A DNA stretch of 64,000 nucleotides, from contig CAADRB010000024.1 in NCBI GenBank assembly GCA_900708905.1, forward strand, positions 242,333-306,332. Reading direction: 5' to 3'. Position 1 is the first letter of the stretch; every line of letters starts with the position of its first letter. The notes under the pieces were generated by a model. The model did not search any database. It was not told the origin of the DNA and saw only the letters and a list, made by a program, of their open reading frames with translations. Shown here in pieces: positions 52,500 to 64,000 of this stretch. A program made the translations under genes and the position numbers. The DNA comes from Hymenolepis diminuta (Eukaryota; Platyhelminthes; Cestoda; Cyclophyllidea; Hymenolepididae).

Positions 52500-55400
52500 T
52501 TCAAGAAGGTGAATAAAAAACCTGACAAGAAACGGGGTTTTCGACCTGAAGGAAATTAATATTTCCACCGTTAAAAAAGTAGATGTCCTAAAAGCCACGA
52601 GTCAATAGAAACAGAACAACAGTAGTTTTATAGGATTGCCATCATTAATATGAGATCAATTCCTGGAAATTTTAGTATTCCAGTTAAGAAAAAATCTTAA
52701 ATATTTTCCAAAGTTCCTAATAGAAGAACAAAAAAAATATTAATAGATGTTTTAGTCAAAAACTAATTTAGAACTCTTAAAAGCCGTTAGAGGCTTTTCG
52801 GAAGAATTAAATGTTGATATTCATAGTCAGCAGTCCTTCAAATGTTAAAATATGCACTTACTTTTTAATCTTTCTAATGAAATCAGATTGAAATTATCTC
52901 TTCCAAGAGATTTTGGTTGAATTTTGGCAATCAACATATTAAACTGTTTTAACTTGGATTGAATAACCACTCTTTTGGTATAAAGATGAGAGACGAGCAA
53001 GTATTATAGACTTCCACAGTTCCAAGTGCACTACTTCTTCTGCTCTCAAACGATTTTGGATATTGTTTGCGAAATCTAAAGTTAAGAAGTTGAGGGAGGA
53101 AGTAAATTATCTCGCGGTTTTCTGTTCTAGGTCAAGCTTCAACCCAACTAAACGCCATCACATACTCCAAGCCTGGAAAGACCAGACACTGCTGAAGTTC
53201 AAGAAAAGTTGTCAGTTTTCATCAAAAATGCTTAAATCTCCCATTAGTGAATTTAATATAATAAAACAATGCATCATGATATTTCTTCAGATGAACTTAA
53301 TTATAAACACTGTATAATGATATATTATTTTCTAATAGAACTTAATAATTAATGAAATTAATTGGGCAGTAGGCTGCTTCGATCTTATCTATGGTACTAC
53401 ATTTAACTAAATCCTTCACCCATAAAAAAACCCTTTAAATCGGAGTTCCATCGGGATCCAAAGGCTGTCAATTATCCCCTACACTGAAGGTCAAAAGGAA
53501 CTTTAAAATAACCTTCACGGCTATATTACTAGAGTTCAAAAGAAATAGTTTAAGTTTGGGGATTGTCGTCCCTTCTTCATTTCAATAAGTGTAATTTGGA
53601 CACTTTTACTTCTTCCCGTCTGACATCTTATCATTAGAACTTTTAGAATTTATTTTGATTATTATACTCATTCCAGAGTAAAACCGTTCTTAAGAAGAAT
53701 TTCTATTTAATTTTAATTTAATAAGCTAATGATTAGGATGAATTAATAAATAAATATTTTCAATTTTATTCTGAAAAAAGGCTGTAGGTAAATATTCCCT
53801 TTGATCTTTTGGACTTCATCACATTTTAAAGAAAATGCTGCTTTAATATAAGAATTGGTCGCATAACTAGAAACTCCATATGGAAAAGATTGCCTATAGA
53901 AATCTCGAAGTGATTCACTAAGATGAAAGGACAATTGAAATAATTCTCAGGTGTCTGTAGACCACCGGGATACAGTTTCTAGACTTTGGACTTTACGATC
54001 TTCACTCTCGCAATCCCTTGATGTGCAATATCGTCAATGAAACCTAGCGACTGGAAAAAGTTATAAAGTGACTAACTAGACGCTCCTCTTGTATTTTGGA
54101 CGCAGGAAGGAAAGAGTTTCTTTTGTATTTTTTCTGTCTTTTCTTGGTGAATTTCCGTAAGTTCGGGGAAGAATTCTTGAAAATGCCATTTCCAATTAGA
54201 ATGACCAATAGGGTAAGTAGAAGTTTTTACATTTATCAAATTGTACTTGTGTAGGATAAAATCTACAAATAGATTTTAAGAAAATATATGCTTCTTTAAA
54301 TTCAAAATATAGTATATACTTATAGAAAAGGGAAATATCGTGACGCTTTCACATATTAACTGTTGGTATGTCTTCTCTTTTAATGGCATCTCTCAATGAA
54401 TTTCTTCAAATTAATGAAGGGAGGAAAATGTGGTTGACAAACAATTTTATTAATTAAATAAATATGCATGCTAAATTACCGAGTGGTGTTTTACAATAAG
54501 TAAGTGGAGGGTACGAAGATTTTATATGATGAATATATTTGGAAATTGAGGATTCCCTATCTTGGAAGAAACGATACTTACCTGAACTCGTGAACTCGTC
54601 TAAACCTATTTGCAAAGATTTCAAAACATTCGGAATGATCAATCTTTGAATTTATTTAGAACGAAGTTACGGTTGAAAAAGAAGAGCCGGTATGTCACAA
54701 TGAAAAATGAGTTTGTATAAATAAAGTTTGTTTTTCTTGGTACGCATTTTTCGGGTTTGACTTTTGCACCAAATTCCAGTGAATGTATCTAATTGGATGT
54801 AATTATAATTCATTTATATCGGAACACTTTATCTTTTCATTAGCTTATCTCTTAGAGTCAACCTCCGCTTACTATCCACCATCAGTGCATTCCATTTTAT
54901 TATTACCAACGACACAACAAAAAGCTTTATCGAGTTTTTTCATTATGGAAGAACATCAGAATGAAGGAGATGACAAATGAGCACAATAAGATGTGAAAGC
55001 GGGGAGGGTTCAATAATTGGTAGTTAATTACGTAAGAGTAGCGTGGCTTTAAATGTCTGGTTTGTGTCTATATTCACAATGAGAAGAGCGCTATCTGTGA
55101 TATTCTAATGTTTAATTTTCATCATTTAACTCGCAGGTCTTATTGGTTGTGATTATGTTCGAGAAGTTCAGAGCTTGCTGACCGGTTGATTTGATTCTAT
55201 AGTAGGACGTGTCACTGGATTTATCTGCATCTTTTTACAGTCAAGAGCGAATTGGGGAGGCTATCGACGGTACATTTTGTTTATCAGTTTTTAAGTTGCC
55301 TATTTATGAAAATTGCAGTCATTTCAAATTTAAACACACTTTAATACCATTTGTCGTGTAGATTGGTATTTTTATTGATAACATGTCTCCCATTTATCCT

Positions 55401-58080
55401 CTCCTCATACGCCTTAATTTTTTTGAGTAATGTAATAAACGAAAATTTCTCCGGGTTATTTGGACACTTTTCGACCGAAATGCGTTGTTTATTTGCCTCG
55501 ATTTATAATAATTTATTTGGACTTCTTATTTCCCTCCCCTTCTGCGGACCGCTTCTCAGTAAAAGGATGTGTCCACTTTGTTATGTCTAGAATTTTGTCA
55601 AATACACATCCTAACTAAATACATAGAATGTTTGGGGGAGAGTGGTTATGCTCCTTCACAGTTCAGTCCCTCTGAAAGGGAGGATGATTTTCATTGTAAA
55701 TATCGTTTGTATTAATTCGATGACAATACAATTTTTGGAAGCGCTGAAATAGGGTACCTAATGACAGCACTTGTTAGAGTTGAGATACAACGCCTGATAA
55801 ATTTCAACATTAAAAAGGTGCACAAGGGAGAAGTGATAAAATGTAAAGAATCGGCATCACTCGATACGATCGAAGACACGATGGAAAAGGACAGCAAATG
55901 GGTATTTGAGGCTTAATTTAATTATTTTATCAACTGAATGTGCGAATGGAAGTAAACTGACCAAAATACAAAGTGAATATTACGTTATTCGGCCTCGTTT
56001 GTTGAATGAATTTGTAAGTTCTGTTAGTTGCATTACTCTCATACCTGTTTCTAGCATTGCTAATCAAAAAATCATTGAAATTGAATTCAATTTAATTGAA
56101 TTTTCGAGACAAATGGGAAGTAATCAACGAGCAATGACACAGGGGTTAAATAAATGAGTGAAGAAATTTATCTAAATGTACTCTTTCCTCTAATTCATAG
56201 TTTGCCTTTCATTCAAAAGAGTATTTTGAACAATCCGAAATTACCAATTACTTTGAAGTTGAACAAACCAAAAATCCAGAAGATAGCTTTAAATATTTGA
56301 AATGTTGTAGAGCCATAGAATCGATCGATATTGAATAAACTAGGAAGTACCAAGTAATTACTGAAAATTAAACTGACACTATACAGAAGAACGAGTTTAT
56401 ATCAATCAGTTTTCGTCGGATATCAATTCACAAGTTTGAAATGGATGTGCATCTTCAAATAGGACAATGTGAATAGTCTTGCGTCTGTAATGTTTGTTGA
56501 ACTTTGAAAACAACTGACAAGGAGTGGTGAGAAAGGAATATAAGGAATTAGAGTTGAAAAAAACCACTATCTAGACAAATACTGCCATTAATGTCTTCGC
56601 TGCCGCAAATCAAACCTAAACGCCTAACAATCGTGGGCCACAAAAATCTGACATATTTTCACGCCCTTGAACATTGCGTTTCAGTTGTTCGAACTAACCA
56701 CGGCGTCACTGTGGTAACTTGAAACTAGATCATGGACGAAAACTCGGCATCTCTACCGAATGCATGCATGTATATTGCCTGCATACTAACATCTAGAAAC
56801 GCTCCAGAGTGCAGAAATGGAACAGATTCACATTCTGATGAAAGCCTTTATTGACGAAAATTATTGAATGACGGACATTTTTATAATTCAATATTAATCT
56901 CAATTAAGAAATTGGAAATAATAGGACCATAGAAAAGGAATGTCAGATTACTACTAGTAGTAGGCATGACAATGTAAATAACCTTCCACGAGTGTTAATT
57001 GCATATGGAAATATGACGTAGCCCGGTAAGAGATGAAGAAAGAATTGAATAGAATTATATAATGCAGCCAGAATATCAAGAGCCTTTATTTGAATCCTAG
57101 AAGCATTTAGATGTTCACTTCACGATTTATGCCCAGACATTTATGTGAGTTAACGTATGGTTCAGAGTTTACTGACCCGTTGATTTGTTGGTATTGTTGG
57201 TCATATCATTTAAAATAATTTGCGTCTTGTTACAACAATTCACGGACAGATGGGAATAGCAAAGACATTTTCATTATGGAGAATGATTAATGAAGTACAA
57301 AGAAGCGGGATTAGACAGTGCCTATCGGAATTAAAATATGCACAAAATTGGAGAAAAAGAACAAATCAGAGAATAAAGAGAACAGTACTACATCTGACTT
57401 CTAGAATCATTCGATTATATGCCTTGGCTTCTTTATAGTTGCCAATGGGTCCACCTCATTCATAATATGGAAATTTGACTGATACGATTTCACCCGATTT
57501 CCCAGTATTCTCTCTACATAGTTCTTGCAGCAATTTTCTGTTCGGGGTAGGGAATTTGTAACTAACCATATTTTAAGGGGAATAACGAAGAGTGGTAGAG
57601 GTATTTGAAGAGAGAACACCAGCGGAGAGTTAAGTAACTGAGGATAATGAGACAACTATGGTGGTGTCATTTTGAAAGAAATAAAATGTGGCATGTGGTT
57701 TTTCATCATAGATAAACTATCGGGCCAAACAGACCCAATGGTTCATAAAGTTTAGTGAAGCTGCTCCAGTCTGGTGTCCAGTTAATTAGGATCATCTAGA
57801 ATTTGGATACTGCGTGCTGAGGACAGGCTGAACTTACCGAATTCGGCTGTGTAATGGCCGAGGATATTTCGCGAAAAGAAACCGAACTTTACATTAATTT
57901 TTAGCAGGTTTGGTATGATTTTTTATTAATTTCAAAGTATCTAAGCTGAAATTTCAAAAAAAAGATAATTAAAAAATATATTAAATGAGTATACTCATTT
58001 AGAAGAACATATGACAGTTATTATTTCTGCGGGTATTGTCATTAATACCTGCAGAACAATTCACAACAAAGCTTCAGCAA
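52500..58080. other. Mostly noncoding region upstream of the LRR gene
   Basis: No complete gene recognised. A possible two-exon minus-strand fragment lies at 53743-54645. Segments 55140-55250 and 57130-57250 share a diverged direct repeat (GTTCAGAG(C/T)TT...TGACC(G/C)GTTGATTTG). The rest is AT-rich with short chance open frames. Confidence 0.45.
53743..54645 (-). CDS. Possible orphan two-exon fragment (unassigned)
   Basis: A strong donor (CAG|GTAAGTATC) at 54582/54581 ends a short open stretch from about 54645. A good acceptor (CTTTCATCTTAG) before 53917 opens a frame running to a TAA at 53745-53743. Joining them keeps frame and gives about 80 residues, including SLRDFYRQSFPYGVSSYATNS. No upstream exon, no start codon and no family match were found. 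It may be the 3' end of a gene whose other exons I could not see, or chance. Confidence 0.25.
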
Positions 58081-58089
58081 AGGAATATT

Positions 58090-58335
58090 CATCAACCAAG
58101 CAACATCCGGCACTTGAACATTTATCCGAAACGCAATCGATTCGAAGAGTTCTGCTATTTTGATTCTTGTGGATCTGAAGAAGGCATTTGATAGTCTTCC
58201 AATTGAAATAAAAATATGACGCCCAATCGACCTTAAGTGTCTCTGGAATATTTTGTCAACCGTGTCTAAAGCTAACTCTCAACACCTCCAGGCAAACTTC
58301 GAGGCTTAACGACGAGTTTAGACAGAAGTCTCTCC
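58090..58335 (+). mobile_element. Non-LTR retrotransposon reverse transcriptase scrap
   Basis: The peptide SSAILILVDLKKAFDSLP near 58148-58200 is the RT motif A block (LDLKKAFD type) of LINE-like elements. A stop follows soon after, and the neighbouring WNILSTVSKA text is in another frame. Only this part of the domain is readable. Confidence 0.6.
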
Positions 58336-61300
58336 CTTCTTCAACCTATTTTGAAAGAGGTTTATTTTAATTCGAACAATATCAAATTAAGGCTGTGGTT
58401 TTAATAACCCCAATAATTATTTTTCTTTTAAATGAAAGATCCAAATCTGTATTGTCTAGATTACATCGTGTTTTATTGTATCAATTACAATTAATTAAGT
58501 AAATAAACTAGGGGAACTTGACGTAAGGTGGAGGTTGAGCATACTCAAGTTTATCATATGGTCTGTCCTTTTTATTATAAATACAGATCTATTCAGTTTG
58601 ACATCTGTTATTTGGTGCTTGTCTTTCGGCGGCCTAGGTATTCCGACAGACAGACAGACAGCATATTTGAAAGGGATGCAAAATAGCTCACCCCATCTGC
58701 TAATGCTGTTCATCATCATTATCAAAGCGCATTCCATGAAGTACCCGGCTGTGAATGCATCATCAGTCTGTCTGATTACCCGTCTCTTTTGTGTCCCCTA
58801 CCGACAACGGTTGGCTTTAAGGGGGCAGGTTTGTCTTTAAAACACATTACCGTTAATTCATTCAGTAAATTTCGAAGATTTTTCAGGAGTTACGAGAGCT
58901 AAGTTTAATGCCTTTACTGATAACTTGTTCCATCAGGGAGTGGTACAAAGTCAATTACAAGAATTACCATCAGTTTGAATCAAATCTCAACATTTTCTCA
59001 CAAGTTCTAATGACTGTCCTTGATGAAGAACAAACAGAGGTAGAGAGTCTTATCTGAAATAGGATTTTATTACTCTGTTCGATTACCGAAAATGCTGACT
59101 AAAGGTATCAAGCTACTCTATCGTTAAATCACTAGCGGCAGTTCTATTAATGGTATTCAGCTGCGCGAGCATTTTAAGAGCAGACTTTAGTGGAGGAATT
59201 TCATTTGTCATCATTCATGATGTCCTCTATAAGTGTTAGGTTATTTAATTCAATTCAGTTCAGTGGTGGATCTTTTCCTTCTAATAAATCTTAACGTGTG
59301 AGAATGTTAAATGTTACAGACAAAGCACCAGGACATCACAAAGTGAACTCTTCTCCCTACGAGAATATGGAAAGTCAATGCTCTCGAATTCGGAGAAGGT
59401 AGAGACTTTGACCTCGTTAGTATCAGACTTGTTTACTGTTCCCCTTAATCTAATGTTTTTCCATGATTAAAGCTTGTAAATTCTTTTCTCTGTCATACTA
59501 ATAACGGAATTTGACTGATTCGTAAATATTTGTTGGCATTTTTATGTTAGATTAAAACTTTCTAATCCTTTTAAAAAGGAGAATACTCCCCGTATAAGGA
59601 GTAATAGACCTTGATGAACATTTTACACACTTGAAATGAATGTATTACTGTGCTTTCTACTAACTTTATTCAAGCTCTAAACTATCGAAGAAAAGTGGAA
59701 AATATTTCCTTGAAATTGTGGTCACGTAAATACCAGATTCACAAAAGGGCTCTGACCTTACCGTGAAGAGCCCTCAAATATGGTGACCTATACGCCCAAA
59801 CACTCGTTCATTACCGTGAGACTTCAAATCAAAACCGTCGCGTAAATATGTATATATCGTTAATATCAAAAATAAGATAAAATAACATACCATTTAAAGG
59901 CAGATGGGAGCAATAATTTTGCAATAACTCAACAAGAAGTGACTGATGAGTGACCTTTATTTTGTGCTTTGTGCCGAATCATATCCGCCAACATAATGGA
60001 ATATTTAAACACTTACGACGATAATTGACAGTTCCACTTTGACATTTTTAGTTTTGCCAAAATGATGCCCGAAAATAATGTATCGATCTGTTTTCTACCG
60101 TAGATTTCCGATTTATATAAATAAATAAATGTACACATTTTACAAATTATTTACTCCGAACCCTCTGCATTAATATTGCTGTGTTTGGGGATAACAATAA
60201 AATTTACCTAAACGACTCGCAAACATAATTTAATAATCTGAATTACACCGAACAGAACAGATAGTTTTACTAATTTTGGTAATTCTGATAGGGTTTTATT
60301 AAATATGGGAGTGTCGTTTTAAACAAAGTTCGAAACCTTGCCGTCATTAATCAACCTTTTAGCCTCGACCTTTTAGGTGAACACAATTGCCCTTGTTCTG
60401 GTTGATTTCCTACGTTTCGAAGTGATTGAGATGGTGACGTTTGGTCAGGTCATTTTTGAATTTATCGAATGGAAGGTTTTCGTAGCTGTGTTTCATTTTA
60501 ATGTTCACTCTATCTACAAAATGATTTTTAATACAATTTTAGGGCAGAATATACTATTAACTTTTACTCGGTCTGACAGACAGTTTTTCCAGATTCCTAA
60601 ATTTTGTAGAGTGATTAACATTCCCAAATATCTTGTAAGACATTCCGTAAACGAAAATAATTTGTCATTTGCCTCTAGTGCACTCCCTAATTGCTTAGCC
60701 AGAACGAACGAAGGCGATATCACTGGGATATAAAACTCTAATGAAAAGTAATTTTTTAGAAGAGGAACTGCTAAATTGTTTTGAGATGTCAATGTAAGGT
60801 AGAACTGATCCCTATTAATTGTGCTGATATTCGGTTACGATGACTCCAACTCATATTTGTCCATACCAAGACGTCGTAGCTTTCCAATTCAAAAATTTCT
60901 TGATTACTCATTTAAATTTCCGGATATTGTTAAATAGTATTAAGTTTACATTTACTAATAAAATTTTATAATGCCATAATATTAATAATATTCAACCTAC
61001 TTATTTTTAAATTCTCTTTTCGAAATACTTACGTCTTTGTCGCCTGTTCCATCTATGACATTATTCTATGATTACAAAAGTGGTAAATAATTAATTCTTA
61101 ACTAGTTTTTTAATAAAAAAGTTCTTAAAAACATACCCGCAACAAGACGTCTTATTTGAACTAAAAGTTCCCCTGTAGTTTCTCAAACCGGTTGGGATTC
61201 CATTATAGAACTTGTGACATTGAGTTTGTGCAACAGTTCCTGGTGGTCTTCGTACTCCTTTAACATTTCATCACCTTTTCTGCTACCGAACATCTGATTT

Positions 61301-62589
61301 CTGGACTTAGAACGAACTTTAAAACCCTATAGGTAACTATAACTTTCAAGCCCTTTTTGGAAAGAGCTTTCCGGCTCTCATCTTGTGCAGAGGAGTAGCA
61401 TTATGGAGTCTCTCTGCTGAGGGATGTAAATTAGCCAGTCATTAGCCAGACTTAACCAGTGTGGTTAGTTATTTCAATCAATGAGCACCATAATCGTGAC
61501 CTTTGACTTCTCAGGAGAGGACGTTAATCTCTGCGCATCTACCCATTTTATAAACACCTTTCAATCTCACTGTATGTAATCTAATTACTAATCACCGGAC
61601 GGACCATACAGTTATATCTGATATAAAGTAACCATAGTACTACAATTTATGTCTGGAATGACAGAAATCACAGAATTTAAATGTGCCATAAGTGGCGTTT
61701 AAGGCTGACAAGTAGTTGTAACAACATGACACCGCTCACCACTCCTCAGAGGATAAGTCCCCAGCCCAAAGGTAAAAGACAGGAGGACGTGATACGACTT
61801 AGCTGTATGCATTGACTTAAAGAAAGCAAATAGTTGCATAAAACAGTAATTTCATACAAGAGGTTTTATAGCGAGTTTAAGGTGAGTAGTAGTCAATATC
61901 TTATGAGCAAGAAAGATTTAAATGCTTGTGAGAAGGGACCGAAGAGCAAAATTCTCCCATTGTGAAAAAGTGCAAATATCCATTTAGAGTTGGCGACGCT
62001 GCTTCATAGCCAACTCAACTTATCATATCATAAATTGGCTGGTGATTCATTTTACGATTTTTATATCCTCGAAGCAGACTTCCATTATCTGATTGTCCGA
62101 TCTTATTGCTGATTTACAACATACGCGTGGTCCACAAGCAAAAACTGGGTCTTCTGATTGGGAAGACGGTTATCAACCGGTATCCATTATGAAGATCTAT
62201 AGTCCTGTAAGGCGAAAGAAGAATTGCATCATGTTGTGTCTTATTGCCGCAACAAACAGGCTATAACTTGATAGAAGACACGTAAAATTGTTATTTTTAA
62301 TCTTAACCATTGGACGTTATATCCACCTGGAATCTCTCTTGCAGATATTCTGAAGTGTCTCAAACGAAGATTGCGTTGATTACTGGGTTGAAATTTCGGA
62401 ACTCTAGTATTCCCAAGCGGATGAAGGCCGAAGACATCTGAGATGACACCAAGAGAACCTGTTTCCAGGTTTGATGTGTACTGGGGTCAGAGATAGTTCC
62501 GCTAATGCATCTCAGTTTAAACAAATGTCGTTGTTTATTCTGATATTCCTTCCCGAAATCGGGGGCAAGGAGGGTGGTTGATCAGCACT
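58336..62589. other. Noncoding stretch near the right part of the window
   Basis: No gene recognised. It includes a (GACA)n run at 58645-58661 and a tRNA-like repeat at 61345-61580. A minus-strand open frame at about 60514-60750 is preceded by an acceptor-like TTTTCATTAG; it lacks motifs and is too uncertain to call. Confidence 0.45.
61345..61580 (-). repeat. tRNA-like short repeat (SINE-like), copy 3
   Basis: Same family and orientation as 49555-49775 (see that entry for aligned blocks). The minus strand retains AAAGGTCACGATTATGGTGCTCATTG in the B-box neighbourhood, with the box itself mutated. The body is shared over about 200 nt. Confidence 0.5.
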
Positions 62590-63040
62590 TCGGTTCGGCT
62601 TGCAGTGCAAACCGGACCCGAAGATAAAGAGAAGAGGTTTATAATCCGTTAATAAGGACAAGAGCCGACCGTGGAGGAATTTGTGGATCTTTTAATAGCG
62701 AAAAATGACCTAAGGATCCTTTGCAATCTGGTTGTAGTCCTTCCCAGCTGTAGTAAGAGTTTTTGCAGTATAAGCAACAGCTTGTTCTGAGTCATCAAGG
62801 AAGATGTGAGAGATAACCGCACCAAAGCCATAAGTGGAAGCATCTGCTACCGCTATGGTTGGTAGATTCAGGTTCTAATGGGAAAGCAGTGTACCGAAAG
62901 TGGACGTCCCCTTACGTTTTGTGAAAGCTTTCCCGCTTCATTCAGCATCCCTTCTTCAGCAACTCATTTCGAGGAGCCCTAAGATCATGTAGTGCAGGCA
63001 AAAAAATACTTCAATAGCTTTTAAGTCCTAGAAAAGAATG
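62590..63040 (-). mobile_element. Ty3/gypsy RT/RNase H remnant
   Basis: Minus strand. LRAPRNELLKKGC at the upstream end corresponds to the RT thumb/connection text LRAPLxxLLKK. It is followed by VADASTYGFGAVISH (62856-62812), the TDASxxGxGAVLSH motif of RNase H, then AVAYTAKTLTTAGKDYNQIAKDP and, after a frameshift, FFAIKRS and TDYKPLLFIFGS. Stops and frame changes are frequent, so this is a dead fragment. No integrase or LTR was recognised around it. Confidence 0.75.
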
Positions 63041-64000
63041 TTGCATGGTGATGATAGCAGACCGGAGTATTTTTATCCAACACATCTCTTCACAGAGAGA
63101 TAGTGGGAGATGACTTTCTCAAAAGAGGGGTTCAGAGTGTCTTCTTTTTGAAAATGAATAATGGAAAAATGCCCTTTGGTGGATCTGAGAACTATCAATA
63201 CACTTTCAGAAGTGTCCTTGAAGAACATTGAAGTGCTTGATTAGCATCTATTCGAACATGTGCTCATATTAACAATAATTTGAATTTGGAATAACCGATT
63301 ATGCAATTTCTCAATTTAAATAGACCAAGCTAATATGATCATAATAGGTAGAGTAAATGTACTTATCACTGTTTTATTCGATTGTAATTTTGTCAAAATA
63401 AACCAACCTAGAAACTCATTTTGGGAAATGAAAACAAATGCAGGATTTGCTTGAGCAAGATGCAATTTCAGTTTTAAACTCCGCTATGAATACGAAACTC
63501 TTTAACATGGATCGTAAAGGACATAGTGCCTCCATGCTCTCTGCACTGTGAATAAATTGTGCCGCAATCATCTGTAATAATGGTTATGGCGATGAATTGT
63601 GCCTACTTATGGACATTCTAAGCCGGAGCTGAACGGCGGTCCGAATGTGAGTTTTTTATGTATTTGATGTGTGATGATAAGGACCGTTTAAAGGCCGTGC
63701 CGAGAGAGACTTACTGCAGCAGAAGTAGTTTTCCGCCTCCTCTGGAATTTCCAATCTAATTCTCTCCTCTCTACCCGTGAGTCAGAAATCGTCTGCTTCT
63801 TCCTCTCCCAAGGAACATAAAAACGGAATTTTTACCCACTTTTTTTCTTACTTTCTATTCCAGAATGTTGATTTCTAACTGATGGTGAATTCAAAAGAGC
63901 TAGTAAAATTATTCTTTCAAAGAATCGATTGAGAATTTGCAAATATAAATATTGAAAAAAAATAATAAGACGTCAGTTTCGTCTAAATTAGATATCGAAC
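63041..64000. other. Right window end, no gene seen
   Basis: AT-rich sequence with a less AT-rich patch around 63590-63790. No open frame, RNA gene or repeat could be supported. Confidence 0.4.

Noticed and set aside
60377..60792. Overlapping open frames on both strands, one preceded by an acceptor-like TTTTCATTAG
   Set aside because: Neither frame shows a known motif, the candidate donor is weak, and no partner exon was found.

Overview
The window is animal nuclear DNA. It is AT-rich, its genes are split by introns, and it has no operons. The gene content (two innexins, a FOXJ2/3-type forkhead factor, a DUF229 ectoprotein, glycogen phosphorylase), the mix of very short introns (32 to 75 nt) with kilobase introns, and the remains of mariner and Ty3/gypsy elements together suggest a flatworm, most likely a tapeworm. 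The species call is inference.

Layout, left to right. (1) 28-4411, plus strand: eight 3' exons of glycogen phosphorylase; the 5' part lies off the left edge. (2) 5982-12667, minus strand: a four-exon gene for a type II membrane protein of the DUF229 family (alkaline-phosphatase/sulfatase-like fold). Its 3.4-kb first intron carries repeats. (3) 15366-16724, plus, and 22394-23821, minus: two convergent innexin genes with an intron at the same position and phase. (4) 27644-34122, minus: a seven-exon forkhead gene of FOXJ2/3 type, with a 32-nt intron just before the DNA-recognition helix. A small membrane-protein ORF is nested in its second intron. (5) 35971-37191: a decayed but structurally complete mariner transposon with terminal inverted repeats and a TA target duplication. 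(6) 39.4-50 kb: a long gene-poor stretch with LTR-like repeats, a gypsy RNase H remnant and tRNA-like short repeats. (7) 50372-52312, minus: an intronless gene for a leucine-rich-repeat, single-pass surface protein with a CCAAT-containing promoter. (8) 52.5-64 kb: mostly noncoding, with a possible orphan two-exon fragment, a non-LTR reverse transcriptase scrap, tRNA-like repeats and a gypsy RT/RNase H remnant near the right edge.

The genes do not form a pathway. They are independent housekeeping (glycogen breakdown), gap-junction, surface and transcription-factor genes on both strands. All exon boundaries were read by eye from GT/AG signals, reading-frame continuity and family motifs; the phases of every assigned junction agree. 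No clearly novel multi-gene system was found. The observations most worth checking are the stop-free 75-nt intron in glycogen phosphorylase, the 32-nt forkhead intron, the repeat families shared between distant parts of the window, and several orphan exon-like signals.
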